Shown piece by piece: positions 1-7,856 of a stretch of 34,149 nucleotides of DNA. Numbering within the stretch: the stretch's first letter is position 1; the number at the start of each line of letters is the position of its first letter. The DNA is from Eubacteriales bacterium. GTDB lineage: Bacteria; Bacillota; Clostridia; Lachnospirales; Lachnospiraceae. Location of the stretch: the NCBI GenBank assembly GCA_030524125.1, contig JAUNHB010000025.1, positions 1 to 34,149 of the forward strand, written 5' to 3'. The notes beneath the pieces were generated by a model, which was given only the letters and a program-made list of their open reading frames with translations, was not told the DNA's origin and did no database searches. The position numbers and the translations under genes were made by a program.

Positions 1-736
1 GATCGAGGAACGGAATCTCTTCGCCCATGACTCTGCGGCAAATGTTCATGTACGCCTGTCCCGCGAGAGAAGAATCCCCCACGCACGGCTCTCCCTGGTT
101 CGTGGAGATGACGATGCTCTCGTCGTCCGGGATGGCTCCGATCATGTCGATGGCCAGGATCTCCACCACGTCGTCCATGGACATCATGTTCCCGCTCTCC
201 ACCATGTCCATCCGGATGCGGTTCACGATCAGGTCGGTGCGCCTGATCTCGTTGGCCTCCAGAAGCCCGATGATGCGGTCTGCGTCGCGGATCGCCGACA
301 CCTCCGGCGTTGTGACGATGAGCGCCCGGTCCGCCGCCGCGATGGCGTTTTTGAAGCCCTGCTCGATGCCCGCCGGGCAGTCCAGCAATATGTAGTCAAA
401 CTCTTCCCGGAGTTCGTCGATCAGCTTGACCATCTGCTCCGGGCTGACCGCCGTCTTGTCCCTCGTCTGGGCCGACGGCAGCAGATACAGGTTCGGGTAG
501 CGTTTGTCCTTGATCAGCGCCTGCTTGATGCGGCAGTTGCCCTCCACCACATCCACCAGATTGTAGACGATACGGTTTTCCAGGCCCATGACCACGTCCA
601 GATTGCGGAGTCCGATATCCGTGTCGATCAGAACCACCTTCTGGTTCAGCTTGGCCAGACCGGTTCCTACATTGGCGGTGGTGGTCGTCTTTCCGACGCC
701 GCCCTTCCCTGACGTAATCACAATCACTTCACTCAT
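1..736 (-). CDS. minD: Septum site-determining ATPase MinD (3' end cut by window edge)
   Basis: MinD is the membrane-cycling ParA/MinD-family ATPase that recruits MinC to block FtsZ ring assembly away from midcell. The reading frame begins with ATG at 734-736, preceded by a strong GGAGG ribosome site seven bases upstream, and stays open to base 2, giving 245 visible residues. The protein opens MSEVIVITSGKGGVGKTTTT, which contains the deviant Walker A motif with its signature lysine at residue 11 and the P-loop lysine at 16. Further on are DTDIGLRNLD (switch I) and the Walker B-like stretch YILLDCPAGIE. Known MinD proteins run about 260-270 residues, so roughly 20 residues, including the C-terminal amphipathic membrane helix, lie outside the window. 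It follows minC by 48 bases and is the last visible gene of the mre-min operon. minE is expected just beyond the edge but cannot be seen. Confidence 0.97.
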   Translation of the reverse strand, partial: MSEVIVITSGKGGVGKTTTTANVGTGLAKLNQKVVLIDTDIGLRNLDVVMGLENRIVYNLVDVVEGNCRIKQALIKDKRYPNLYLLPSAQTRDKTAVSPEQMVKLIDELREEFDYILLDCPAGIEQGFKNAIAAADRALIVTTPEVSAIRDADRIIGLLEANEIRRTDLIVNRIRMDMVESGNMMSMDDVVEILAIDMIGAIPDDESIVISTNQGEPCVGDSSLAGQAYMNICRRVMGEEIPFLD

Positions 737-784
737 TTTGCTTCCTCCAATTTCCTATCGATAAGCCCGTATCTGTCCTTGTTT

Positions 785-1459
785 TCAGATCCGGATGTCG
801 TTGATGACCTCTTTTGTAATGGATTCCATATAAATATTTCCATCCTCCGTATAAGCGATCATCGGGCCCGTCTGGGCGCTCTTGTCGCCCGCCGGCCTGT
901 CCGCGCAGCGCGCGATGGCGTCCGCGATGCGGATCTGCATGGGATTCATGTTCAGAGCGGCCACAAAGGCCCTCTCGTTTCCCGCGGCTCCCGCGTGGAT
1001 CGTCCCCTTGAGCGATCCCAGCACCACGACGTTTCCTTTGGACACGACCGTAGCGCCCGGATTCACATCTCCGAGAATGATGATGCTTGTCCCCGCCTCC
1101 AGCACCTGGCCGGAACGGAGCGTTCCTTTATAAAATCTGCCGTCGCTGTTGGAACTCTCCTGCTGCCGCTCCTCCAGCGCCTGCTTCATATAGGACTCCT
1201 TAAGCGCGTCCTGCTCCATGATGCACAGGATCTCCACCGAGGAATTTTCCTCGATGGCGCGGACCGCCTCCATCTGCTCCTCCTGCGTCAGCTTCCGGCC
1301 CTCGAAGGCCAGCGCCATCTGGGCGTCCCCGAAAAATTTGGCCGACGCCCTGAATTTTTCGGCGATCTGTCCCAACAGCTCCTGAAACGGAAGCTCCCTG
1401 TCCAGGAACAGCGTAATCCCGTATTTATTGCTCTTCATCACAACTGTCTGCTGCTTCAT
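785..1459 (-). CDS. minC: Septum site-determining protein MinC
   Basis: MinC inhibits FtsZ polymerisation and is placed at the membrane by MinD. The 224-residue product has the usual two parts. The N-terminal domain (about 1-100) is poorly conserved and contains ELPFQELLGQIAEKF. The C-terminal beta-helix domain (about 107-190) has the glycine-rich turns typical of the family, such as GTLRSGQVLEAG, GDVNPGATV and VVLGSLKGTIHAG, followed by AFVAALNMNPMQIRIAD. Length is normal. ATG is at 1457-1459 with a GGGAG sequence upstream. It starts 11 bases after the penicillin-binding protein gene and is followed by minD, so all three are very probably cotranscribed. Confidence 0.95.
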   Translation of the reverse strand: MKQQTVVMKSNKYGITLFLDRELPFQELLGQIAEKFRASAKFFGDAQMALAFEGRKLTQEEQMEAVRAIEENSSVEILCIMEQDALKESYMKQALEERQQESSNSDGRFYKGTLRSGQVLEAGTSIIILGDVNPGATVVSKGNVVVLGSLKGTIHAGAAGNERAFVAALNMNPMQIRIADAIARCADRPAGDKSAQTGPMIAYTEDGNIYMESITKEVINDIRI

Positions 1460-1470
1460 CCCTGTTCTCC

Positions 1471-4359
1471 CTAGTCGTTGATCACCGTGGACGTGGCGGC
1501 CGTGGCGGTTCCGCTCAGCAGCTCGTCCTTGTCCGTCAGGTCAAAATAATACGAGAAAATATCCGACACCATAGCCGCCGCGTTGGCGGAGGTGTATCCG
1601 TTGGCGATGCGGATGGCGACCGCGATCTCGGGCTGCTCATAGGGCGCATAGCCCACAAAGAGCGCATGGTTCGGATGACTTCTGGACTGCTGCGCCGTAC
1701 CGGTCTTGCCCGCGATGGTCAGATCCAGATCCTTAAACGCGCTCGTGTTCAGCGCCACCTGATGCATTCCTTCCTGAATGGTGTTCCATGTACTGTCCGA
1801 AATATCAATATTATTATATACTGATGCCGAATAATCTTCAATAGTGTTTCCTTCGGAATCCGTCAATTTATCCAGAAGGGTCAGCTCGTAGACGGTCCCT
1901 CTGTTGGCGATGGCCCCCGCATAGCGGGCCAGCTGCGACACGGTGAACAGGTTCGTGCCCTGCCCGATGGAGGAACGGATGCCGTCCGTGTCGGACAGCT
2001 TCGGATCCGTCTCCGGAAGCTCCATGCCGGACGTATGATCCAGACCGAATTTCCCCGCGTACTCCGCCAGAATGGCCAGCGCCCGGTCCGAGGAATATCC
2101 CGTCGTGCGGCCGCCGCCCAGACGGAAGCCCATCTCGTAGAAATAGTAGTTGCAGGACACCCGGATGGCGTCCACCATATTGACGTTTCCGTGGCTTCCG
2201 TGATACTGGTTGTAGATCCAGCAGGTCGGCGAGCCGTACGCCTCCGTGAAGACTCCGGTGGCGTGGATGACCTCGGAGGGCGTGGTCACGCCCTCTCCCA
2301 GCGCCGCCGCCGCCACGACCGGCTTGTACGTGGATCCGGGCGCCGTACGCTCCTGCGTGGACCGGCTGTAAAGCGGTCCGGACAAATCCTGATTGAGCTG
2401 CGCATAGTACGCCGAGTCCATCGTGTTGGTCAGACGGTTGTTGTCGTATCCCGGATAGCTGACGTTCGCAAGCACCTCTCCGGTGTTGGGATCCACGATC
2501 ACGCAGCCGGCGCTGCAGGGCTCCAGCGCAAGCTGCGCCGGAGTGATCTCCAGACTGGAGATCTTATCGATCATGAAATCGTAGGCGGAATAGGAGCCGC
2601 TTCTGAGTCTTGCCACCGTCTCTTCATCATACTCCAGAACCCCCTGCTCGTACAAGAGCAAACAGATCTCTCTTCCCGACACCACGTCCCCCAGAAGGAC
2701 ATATTTATACAGCATCGTGTGAAAACCGACGTCGCTGTCCAGCTTTGTCGAAATATAATCCATCAAAACGCCGTAGATCTCCTCGGAGTTCATATAGGAA
2801 TTTTCCACATCGAGCCCCGACACGTCCACCCAGTTCATGGAGATGGCGTACTCCAGATATTCCTTCAGGCTGATGGTCTCGTCCGTTGCCCACGCGATAT
2901 AGGTGGGATCCTCCGTGTCCACGGCGTCTCCCATGAGCACCTGGTCGTTCTTCATCAGGATGTCCGACACGATATAGCTCATATAATTTTTCATATCGAT
3001 GGTCAGATCGGTGTAGGCCGTCGGGTCGTCCGACGTAAGCTCCGCCATGATCCGGTCCTTCGCCGACGCAAGCTGCGTCTGGAAGCGCTCCTCCACCGAC
3101 CGCTCCAGCTCCGTGGCGTCGTCCGCCGTGAAATGTCCCGTGTCGATGATATGATTTTCGATCAGCGCGTAGTAGACATCGTAGATCGGGATCAGGATGT
3201 CCGCCGCCGAGCTGCTGCTTGTGGCCGTGTACTCCCTGATATTCCGGATCTTGGACACAAGGATACCCGCCAGCCGTTGTTCGATGATATCGTAGACTGC
3301 CATCTGCAGATTCTTGTCGATGGTCAGGTACACGTCGTTTCCGGACTCCGGCTGACTCTCGCTCTCCACCTCGATGACGTTTCCCACGTTGTCCACGTAG
3401 ATCGTCCTCTGGCCCTTCGTCCCCTGAAGCTCCGTCTCCATATACTGTTCGATCCCGGCCTTTCCCACGAGGTCGTTCGCCTCGTAGTTTTCATTCTCCT
3501 CCTTCAGAGAATCCAGCTCCTCCTGATCGGGCTTTCCGATGTAGCCGATGATATTGGCGAAATATTCCGCGTCCGAATAGACCCTGAGACTGCTCTGGGC
3601 GATATCCACGCCCTGAAGCCCGCTCTGGTTTTCCAGGATCTCCGCCACCGTCTCGTCGGACACGTCCGTCGCGATGGTGGTCGCCACATAACGCTTGTAG
3701 CTGTTCCCGCTCATGGCATAGCGCACGGTCACCAGCTTGAGCATCTGCTCCTTCGTCAGATCCTGCGGGACGTTGTACTGTTCCAGCTGGCTTTCGTTGT
3801 ACGCGTCGCTGGAAATGTAATACCGCTCGCTGCTGCACAGATATTCCATCATCTCGTCGGCCGTGGCCACGTACTCCTCCGGCTGCAGCTCGTCGATGGT
3901 CCTGTAGCCGTACACGTCGGCCTTGAACCGGAGCAGCGCGTTGCCCTCCTGCGTATAGACGTAGTTTCCGTTCTGGAGGATGATCCCGAAGTCGCTGATC
4001 ACGCTGTCCCCGTGGGATTCCACGATGTCGATCACACGGAGGATCGTCCGGTTCAGCGTCGCGTTCTTCTCCCGCGTGCTCTTGTAGGTCCCGTTGTCCT
4101 CGATGGTCACGGCGTAGGACAGCACGTTGTCGGCCAGAACCTCTCCGTTCCGGTCGTAGATCCGCCCCCGCGTGCTGGCGATGCTCACTTCCTTTTTGAT
4201 CCGCATGGTAAAGCTCTCGGCATAGTCCGAGCCCTTGATGATCTGAAGATAGAAGACCCTGCTTATCATGATCCCGAAAAAAGCAAGGAATAACAACATC
4301 AGAACGAAGATTCTCGATGTTATAAAATTCAATATGGATTCCTTGATGTCGTCAAACAA
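1471..4359 (-). CDS. mrdA: Class B penicillin-binding protein 2 (MrdA type), elongated form
   Basis: This is a transpeptidase that crosslinks peptidoglycan in the Rod elongation complex. The 962-residue protein has one N-terminal membrane segment (about 14-38), a dimerisation domain beginning near residue 62 (TRGRIYDRNG) and a transpeptidase domain from about 610. Active-site motifs are visible: S676-T-Y-K679 with the acylated serine, S735-C-N737, and K885-T-G887. Family members are usually 600-720 residues. The extra length is mostly an acidic helical insert at about 363-600, between the LTIDKNLQ segment and the transpeptidase fold. The start is TTG at 4357-4359, eight bases after AAGGAG. 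The nearby ATG is out of frame and a stop codon lies just upstream, so TTG is the only good choice. It sits between mreD and minC with gaps of 11-12 bases. Long PBP2 homologues are, as I recall, common in Lachnospiraceae. Confidence 0.93.
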   Translation of the reverse strand: MFDDIKESILNFITSRIFVLMLLFLAFFGIMISRVFYLQIIKGSDYAESFTMRIKKEVSIASTRGRIYDRNGEVLADNVLSYAVTIEDNGTYKSTREKNATLNRTILRVIDIVESHGDSVISDFGIILQNGNYVYTQEGNALLRFKADVYGYRTIDELQPEEYVATADEMMEYLCSSERYYISSDAYNESQLEQYNVPQDLTKEQMLKLVTVRYAMSGNSYKRYVATTIATDVSDETVAEILENQSGLQGVDIAQSSLRVYSDAEYFANIIGYIGKPDQEELDSLKEENENYEANDLVGKAGIEQYMETELQGTKGQRTIYVDNVGNVIEVESESQPESGNDVYLTIDKNLQMAVYDIIEQRLAGILVSKIRNIREYTATSSSSAADILIPIYDVYYALIENHIIDTGHFTADDATELERSVEERFQTQLASAKDRIMAELTSDDPTAYTDLTIDMKNYMSYIVSDILMKNDQVLMGDAVDTEDPTYIAWATDETISLKEYLEYAISMNWVDVSGLDVENSYMNSEEIYGVLMDYISTKLDSDVGFHTMLYKYVLLGDVVSGREICLLLYEQGVLEYDEETVARLRSGSYSAYDFMIDKISSLEITPAQLALEPCSAGCVIVDPNTGEVLANVSYPGYDNNRLTNTMDSAYYAQLNQDLSGPLYSRSTQERTAPGSTYKPVVAAAALGEGVTTPSEVIHATGVFTEAYGSPTCWIYNQYHGSHGNVNMVDAIRVSCNYYFYEMGFRLGGGRTTGYSSDRALAILAEYAGKFGLDHTSGMELPETDPKLSDTDGIRSSIGQGTNLFTVSQLARYAGAIANRGTVYELTLLDKLTDSEGNTIEDYSASVYNNIDISDSTWNTIQEGMHQVALNTSAFKDLDLTIAGKTGTAQQSRSHPNHALFVGYAPYEQPEIAVAIRIANGYTSANAAAMVSDIFSYYFDLTDKDELLSGTATAATSTVIND

Positions 4360-4371
4360 ATCATTCGCTCC

Positions 4372-4866
4372 TTATGGATCGGTCTTAAACCTGGTGCTGA
4401 TCCGGTAGATCGGCCGGTAGCAGATCAGCGTCATGATGACGGTATAGACCAGCTCCGGCAAAATAATGCTTCTTAGATAGTAGGGGAACGCGAAACGGCT
4501 CCGCATGACAAACATGATCCCGTAGGTGCCAAGCCCGTAGATCAGCTCGCTGACTGAGATCAGGCACAGAGGGAGCTTGATGTCCTCGCCGTAGAAAATG
4601 CTGTTGAAATAGCCGTTTCCGTATCCGATGTACATATAGATCATGGCGTGCATGCCCAAAAGCCTGCCAAAAAACACGTCCTCCAGAAGTCCGCAGAAAA
4701 ATCCGACCGCCATGCCCTCCTTCCTTCCGCCCATGAAGCCGAAGGAGGCTGTCAGTATGAGCAAAAGGTTCGGCGTGATGGAGCCGATGGACAGCGTCTG
4801 GAACACCGTGCTCTGGAGAAGAAAGCCCAGCAGGATCAGCAGGGCGATGACGATTTTACGCTTCAT
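4372..4866 (-). CDS. mreD: Rod shape-determining protein MreD
   Basis: MreD is an integral membrane component of the Rod complex that works with MreC and RodA/PBP2. The product is 164 residues, almost entirely hydrophobic, with about five membrane segments (first at about 4-22). The family signature region reads PNLLLILTASFGFMGGRKEGMAVGFFCGLLEDVFFG, quoted here only as residues about 33-68, and includes the conserved GxxxGLxxD-like turn. Length matches the family. The ATG at 4864-4866 follows GGAGGGGAG. It lies 15 bases after mreC and 12 bases before the PBP2 gene, so it is within the operon. Confidence 0.93.
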   Translation of the reverse strand: MKRKIVIALLILLGFLLQSTVFQTLSIGSITPNLLLILTASFGFMGGRKEGMAVGFFCGLLEDVFFGRLLGMHAMIYMYIGYGNGYFNSIFYGEDIKLPLCLISVSELIYGLGTYGIMFVMRSRFAFPYYLRSIILPELVYTVIMTLICYRPIYRISTRFKTDP

Positions 4867-4881
4867 GCCTTCTCCCCTCCT

Positions 4882-5757
4882 TTAGCCCGACGTCTCAGCC
4901 TCGTTCTCGTCCACCTGCTGCTTCAGGTCGGTGATCACCAGCACCGTGCTCAGATGCTCGAAATCCACCGCCGGAGTCAGGCTTCCTGACTTGGTCAGAT
5001 TGTTGGCGTCCATGGACAGCTCGTTCACGTAGCCGATGAGGATTCCCTTATGGTATTTGGCGCTGGCATAGGAGGTGACTACCTTGTCGCCCGACTCCAC
5101 CTCGTCGTCCTCATCCCGGAGCTGATTGAGCTGGAGCGTTCCCTCCGACATCATCTCCAGATCGCCGCGCACATAGCACAGATCAGAATTTTTCAGGATC
5201 ATGGCGCTCACGTTGCTCATGTCGTCGATGATGGAGCGCACCTGCGCCCAGTCGGGCCCCGTCTTCGTGACGATGCCCACAAGGCCGCCGCCCGCGATCA
5301 CGTTCATGTCCACGGCGATCCCGTCGTCGGAGCCCTTGTCGATGATGAACATATCGAACCAGTTTCCCGTATCCTTTCCGATGACGTTGGCGGCGATCTT
5401 GTCCAGATCCGAGTAATCGCTGTCCAGATCGTAGAGCTCTCTGAGCTCCTGAAGCTCGTAGCGCTCCTGCATCAGCATGTTGTTCTCCAGCGTCAGCTCG
5501 GCCACCTGCTCCTGAAGCTCCTCGTTCTCCTGGCGGACCTTCTGGAGATCCTCCAGATTGTCCACACGGTCTCTGGCCCAGCCGCCCACGGCGTTGATGC
5601 CCTTCTGCACCGGGATCAGCACATAGCCCGACACCGTGTTCAGGATCCCTCCGTCAAAATTGGTCAGGAACGAGACCGACATAGCGCCCACGCACAGAAG
5701 CGTCAGGCCAAACAAAATATATTTTCCGGGAATCGTAAATCGATTTCTTCGCCTCAT
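4882..5757 (-). CDS. mreC: Rod shape-determining protein MreC
   Basis: MreC is a bitopic membrane protein that dimerises outside the membrane and activates PBP2. The 291-residue product has an N-terminal membrane segment at about 12-32, a heptad-rich coiled coil at about 65-110 (including VRQENEELQEQVAELTLENN) and the double beta-barrel domain, marked by AANVIGKDTGNWFDMFIIDKG and GIAVDMNVIAGGGLVGIV. Both are usual MreC hallmarks. The start ATG at 5755-5757 has GGGAG nine bases upstream. It lies 18 bases after mreB and 15 bases before mreD. The acidic C-terminal tail (VDENEAETSG) looks like an ordinary disordered end. Confidence 0.95.
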   Translation of the reverse strand: MRRRNRFTIPGKYILFGLTLLCVGAMSVSFLTNFDGGILNTVSGYVLIPVQKGINAVGGWARDRVDNLEDLQKVRQENEELQEQVAELTLENNMLMQERYELQELRELYDLDSDYSDLDKIAANVIGKDTGNWFDMFIIDKGSDDGIAVDMNVIAGGGLVGIVTKTGPDWAQVRSIIDDMSNVSAMILKNSDLCYVRGDLEMMSEGTLQLNQLRDEDDEVESGDKVVTSYASAKYHKGILIGYVNELSMDANNLTKSGSLTPAVDFEHLSTVLVITDLKQQVDENEAETSG

Positions 5758-5775
5758 ATTATACAGCTCCCGCCG

Positions 5776-6783
5776 TTAGTCATATTTCTGTTCCTTGGTC
5801 ACGAAGGCGAGCGGCCGGAATTCCTTCTCGTTGATGACTTTCGCCAGTCCTCTCGCCACGCACATCTCCGGCTCCTCATCCACCGTCACGCGGATGCCGG
5901 ATTTTTCCTGAAGGAGCTGGTCGAGATGGCGGATCCTGGCGGATCCTCCGGTCAGGTAAATGCCGTTCCGGATAATGTCCACTCCCAGCTCCGGGGGAGT
6001 CCGCTCCAGAATGGTCTTCACCGCGTCCATGATGATGCCAAGCTGCTCCTTGATCGCGTCGTACACGAAGGCGGACGTGATCTCCAGCATCTGCGGAAGG
6101 CCGATGACCATGTTGCGGCCGCAGATCTGCATGGACGCTTCCTCCGGGCTCGTGGCGTAGGCCAGCTCCTTTTTGATGGACTCGGCCGTCTTGCTTCCGA
6201 TAAAGAAATTGTACTCCTTGCGGATCGCGCTCTGGATCGCGTCGTCGATGGAGCGTCCTCCGGTCTGGATCAGACGGCTGATGACGATCCCTCCCAGAGA
6301 CAGCACGGAAATCTCCGTCGTCTCGGCTCCGATGTCCACGATCATGACGCCCTGCGCCTCCCGGACGTTGATGCCAAGTCCAAGTCCCGCCGCCACCGGC
6401 TTGTCCACCAGATAGACGGTCTTTGGCTTCATGGAGGAATCCTGGATCAGCATCGTGAAGTTCCGCTCCTGCATATCCGTGGGCAGCGCCACAAAATAGT
6501 CCGCGCCTTTGAGCTGCCCCTTCGTGCTGCTCTCCAGAAGCATCTTCAGAAACGCCTGCATGTTGCTGATGCTGGCCAGATTGCCGTAGGACATGGGCGC
6601 TCCCACCTGAATGTTGGCCGGAGCCTTCTCATACATGGCGTAGGCCTCGTCCCCGCAGGCCAGCAGCACGTTCTTGTCCTGAACCGCCACCATATTGTGC
6701 TGCATCAGATAGCTGTCCGCGTCCCTGTGATAGATCTTCAGATGATAGGAACCGAAATCGCAGCCAAAACTATGATTATTCAT
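5776..6783 (-). CDS. mreB: Rod shape-determining protein MreB family (divergent)
   Basis: This is an actin-like ATPase that organises lateral wall synthesis. The 335-residue length equals that of standard MreB. Actin-fold motifs are recognisable but altered: phosphate-1 reads CDFGSYHLKIY rather than the usual DLGTANTLVY, phosphate-2 is IVDIGAETTEISVLSLGG, and the adenosine motif is YLTGGSARIRHLDQLL. The C-terminus retains CVARGLAKV, matching MreB. Gene order radC-mreB-mreC-mreD supports the assignment strongly. The ATG at 6781-6783 follows AGAGGG at a slightly long spacing of 11 bases. I see no obvious N-terminal amphipathic membrane helix. A second MreB or Mbl paralogue may exist elsewhere in the genome, which would fit the divergence. 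Confidence 0.9.
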   Translation of the reverse strand: MNNHSFGCDFGSYHLKIYHRDADSYLMQHNMVAVQDKNVLLACGDEAYAMYEKAPANIQVGAPMSYGNLASISNMQAFLKMLLESSTKGQLKGADYFVALPTDMQERNFTMLIQDSSMKPKTVYLVDKPVAAGLGLGINVREAQGVMIVDIGAETTEISVLSLGGIVISRLIQTGGRSIDDAIQSAIRKEYNFFIGSKTAESIKKELAYATSPEEASMQICGRNMVIGLPQMLEITSAFVYDAIKEQLGIIMDAVKTILERTPPELGVDIIRNGIYLTGGSARIRHLDQLLQEKSGIRVTVDEEPEMCVARGLAKVINEKEFRPLAFVTKEQKYD

Positions 6784-6813
6784 GGTATAGTATTCCCTCT
6801 TTCTCTGTACCGT

Positions 6814-7503
6814 TTACAGGTAATTTTTTTCCCGAAAGCTTACGTAGGAGCGCTCTCCGATGATGATGTGGTCCGAGAGCGTGATGCCCAGAAGCTCTCC
6901 CGCCTCCGCCACGCGCCTTGTCACCTCCAGATCCTCCCGGCTGGGCCGGGCGTCTCCGCTCGGATGGTTGTGGACCAGGATGATCTGCACGGCTCTGGCG
7001 CCCAGCGCCTCCAGAAAAATCTCCCGCGGGGAGACCACCGACGCATTGACAGTCCCCTGGAACAGGTATTTCTCCCGGAGGAGCCGTCCCCGCTGGTTCA
7101 GCATCAGGACCAGCAGCACCTCCTGCTCTCTGTGCCGCATATCTTCCATATAATATCCGGCCACCGCCTCCGCCGACGAAAAGCATACGCCGTCCCCGGC
7201 TTCCTCCCTCGCCATCCGGCGGGCGATCTCCAGCGTGCATTTCAGCTGCGCCGCTTTCACGCGCCCGATCCCCCGGATCGAGGATAATTCCTCGAGACTC
7301 AGCGTGCGGATCCCCGCAAAGCCCTCCCTCTCCGGCACAAGCCGGAGAAGCTCCGCCGACAGATCCAGCACGTGCTTTCCTCTGGAGCCGGTCCGCAGGA
7401 TCACGGCCAGAAGCTCCCGGTTGGTCAGCGCCTCCGCTCCGCGGCAGACGCATTTCTCGTACGGCCTGTCCTCTTCGGGCAGGCGGTTGAAATTGTTGTT
7501 CAT
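6814..7503 (-). CDS. radC: RadC family JAMM/MPN+ domain protein
   Basis: The 229-residue RadC protein has an N-terminal helix-hairpin-helix region (about 65-92, LEELSSIRGIGRVKAAQLK) and a C-terminal JAB1/MPN+ metalloprotease-like domain. Its metal-ligand motif is complete: H178-N-H180-P-S-G, then D191. The family was once named for DNA repair, but a repair role has not held up and the true substrate is unknown. Start ATG at 7501-7503 has GGAGG seven bases upstream. It directly precedes mreB with a 30-base gap, as in many Firmicutes, so it is probably transcribed with the shape genes. Confidence 0.94.
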   Translation of the reverse strand: MNNNFNRLPEEDRPYEKCVCRGAEALTNRELLAVILRTGSRGKHVLDLSAELLRLVPEREGFAGIRTLSLEELSSIRGIGRVKAAQLKCTLEIARRMAREEAGDGVCFSSAEAVAGYYMEDMRHREQEVLLVLMLNQRGRLLREKYLFQGTVNASVVSPREIFLEALGARAVQIILVHNHPSGDARPSREDLEVTRRVAEAGELLGITLSDHIIIGERSYVSFREKNYL

Positions 7504-7573
7504 AAGATAACCTCCGTCTCTGCTCTTCAGACATCCCGTTGGTTATCGTTTGCCGCCGGTGTGCAGCTCTCTG

Positions 7574-7828
7574 TCAGATCCAGCGATAAATGAGGATCGC
7601 CAGAGCGATGCCGACAATCCCGGCGATCGTGATCTTGATCGTCAGTCCGAATGTGAGGACCACAAGTCCCATGGACAGCACCAGCGGATTTTCAAGGCCG
7701 AAGGACTGTCCGTAGTTCAGCCAGTCAAGCCCCGGCACGCCGGACGCCAGGCTTCCGATGAATCCTCCGATCACAACTCCGGCCAGCACGAGCAAAAGCA
7801 GCGTCCAGCCATTCTTTGCACCTCTCAT
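7574..7828 (-). CDS. DUF4321 family small membrane protein
   Basis: The protein has 84 residues and two or three membrane helices (about 7-25, 45-62 and 64-82). It opens MRGAKNGWTLLLLVLAGVVI and contains a glycine-rich GGFIGSLASG turn, which fits small clostridial DUF4321 proteins found upstream of radC-mreB. The start is set at ATG 7826-7828 because GGAGG lies nine bases upstream. A longer frame reaching 7900 would add a basic, unconserved-looking stretch and overlap the preceding gene. It lies 28 bases after the flavoprotein gene. Function is unknown; the position suggests an envelope role, which is only context. Confidence 0.8.
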   Translation of the reverse strand: MRGAKNGWTLLLLVLAGVVIGGFIGSLASGVPGLDWLNYGQSFGLENPLVLSMGLVVLTFGLTIKITIAGIVGIALAILIYRWI

Positions 7829-7856
7829 TCGTATCTTACCTCCAAAACCAGTTCGT

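Noticed and set aside
2035-7287. Very long plus-strand reading frames opposite PBP2, mreC, mreB and radC
   Set aside because: They are antisense shadows of GC-rich genes: rich in His, Arg, Val and Leu, with no family motif and no ribosome site, while the minus-strand frames are clear known proteins.
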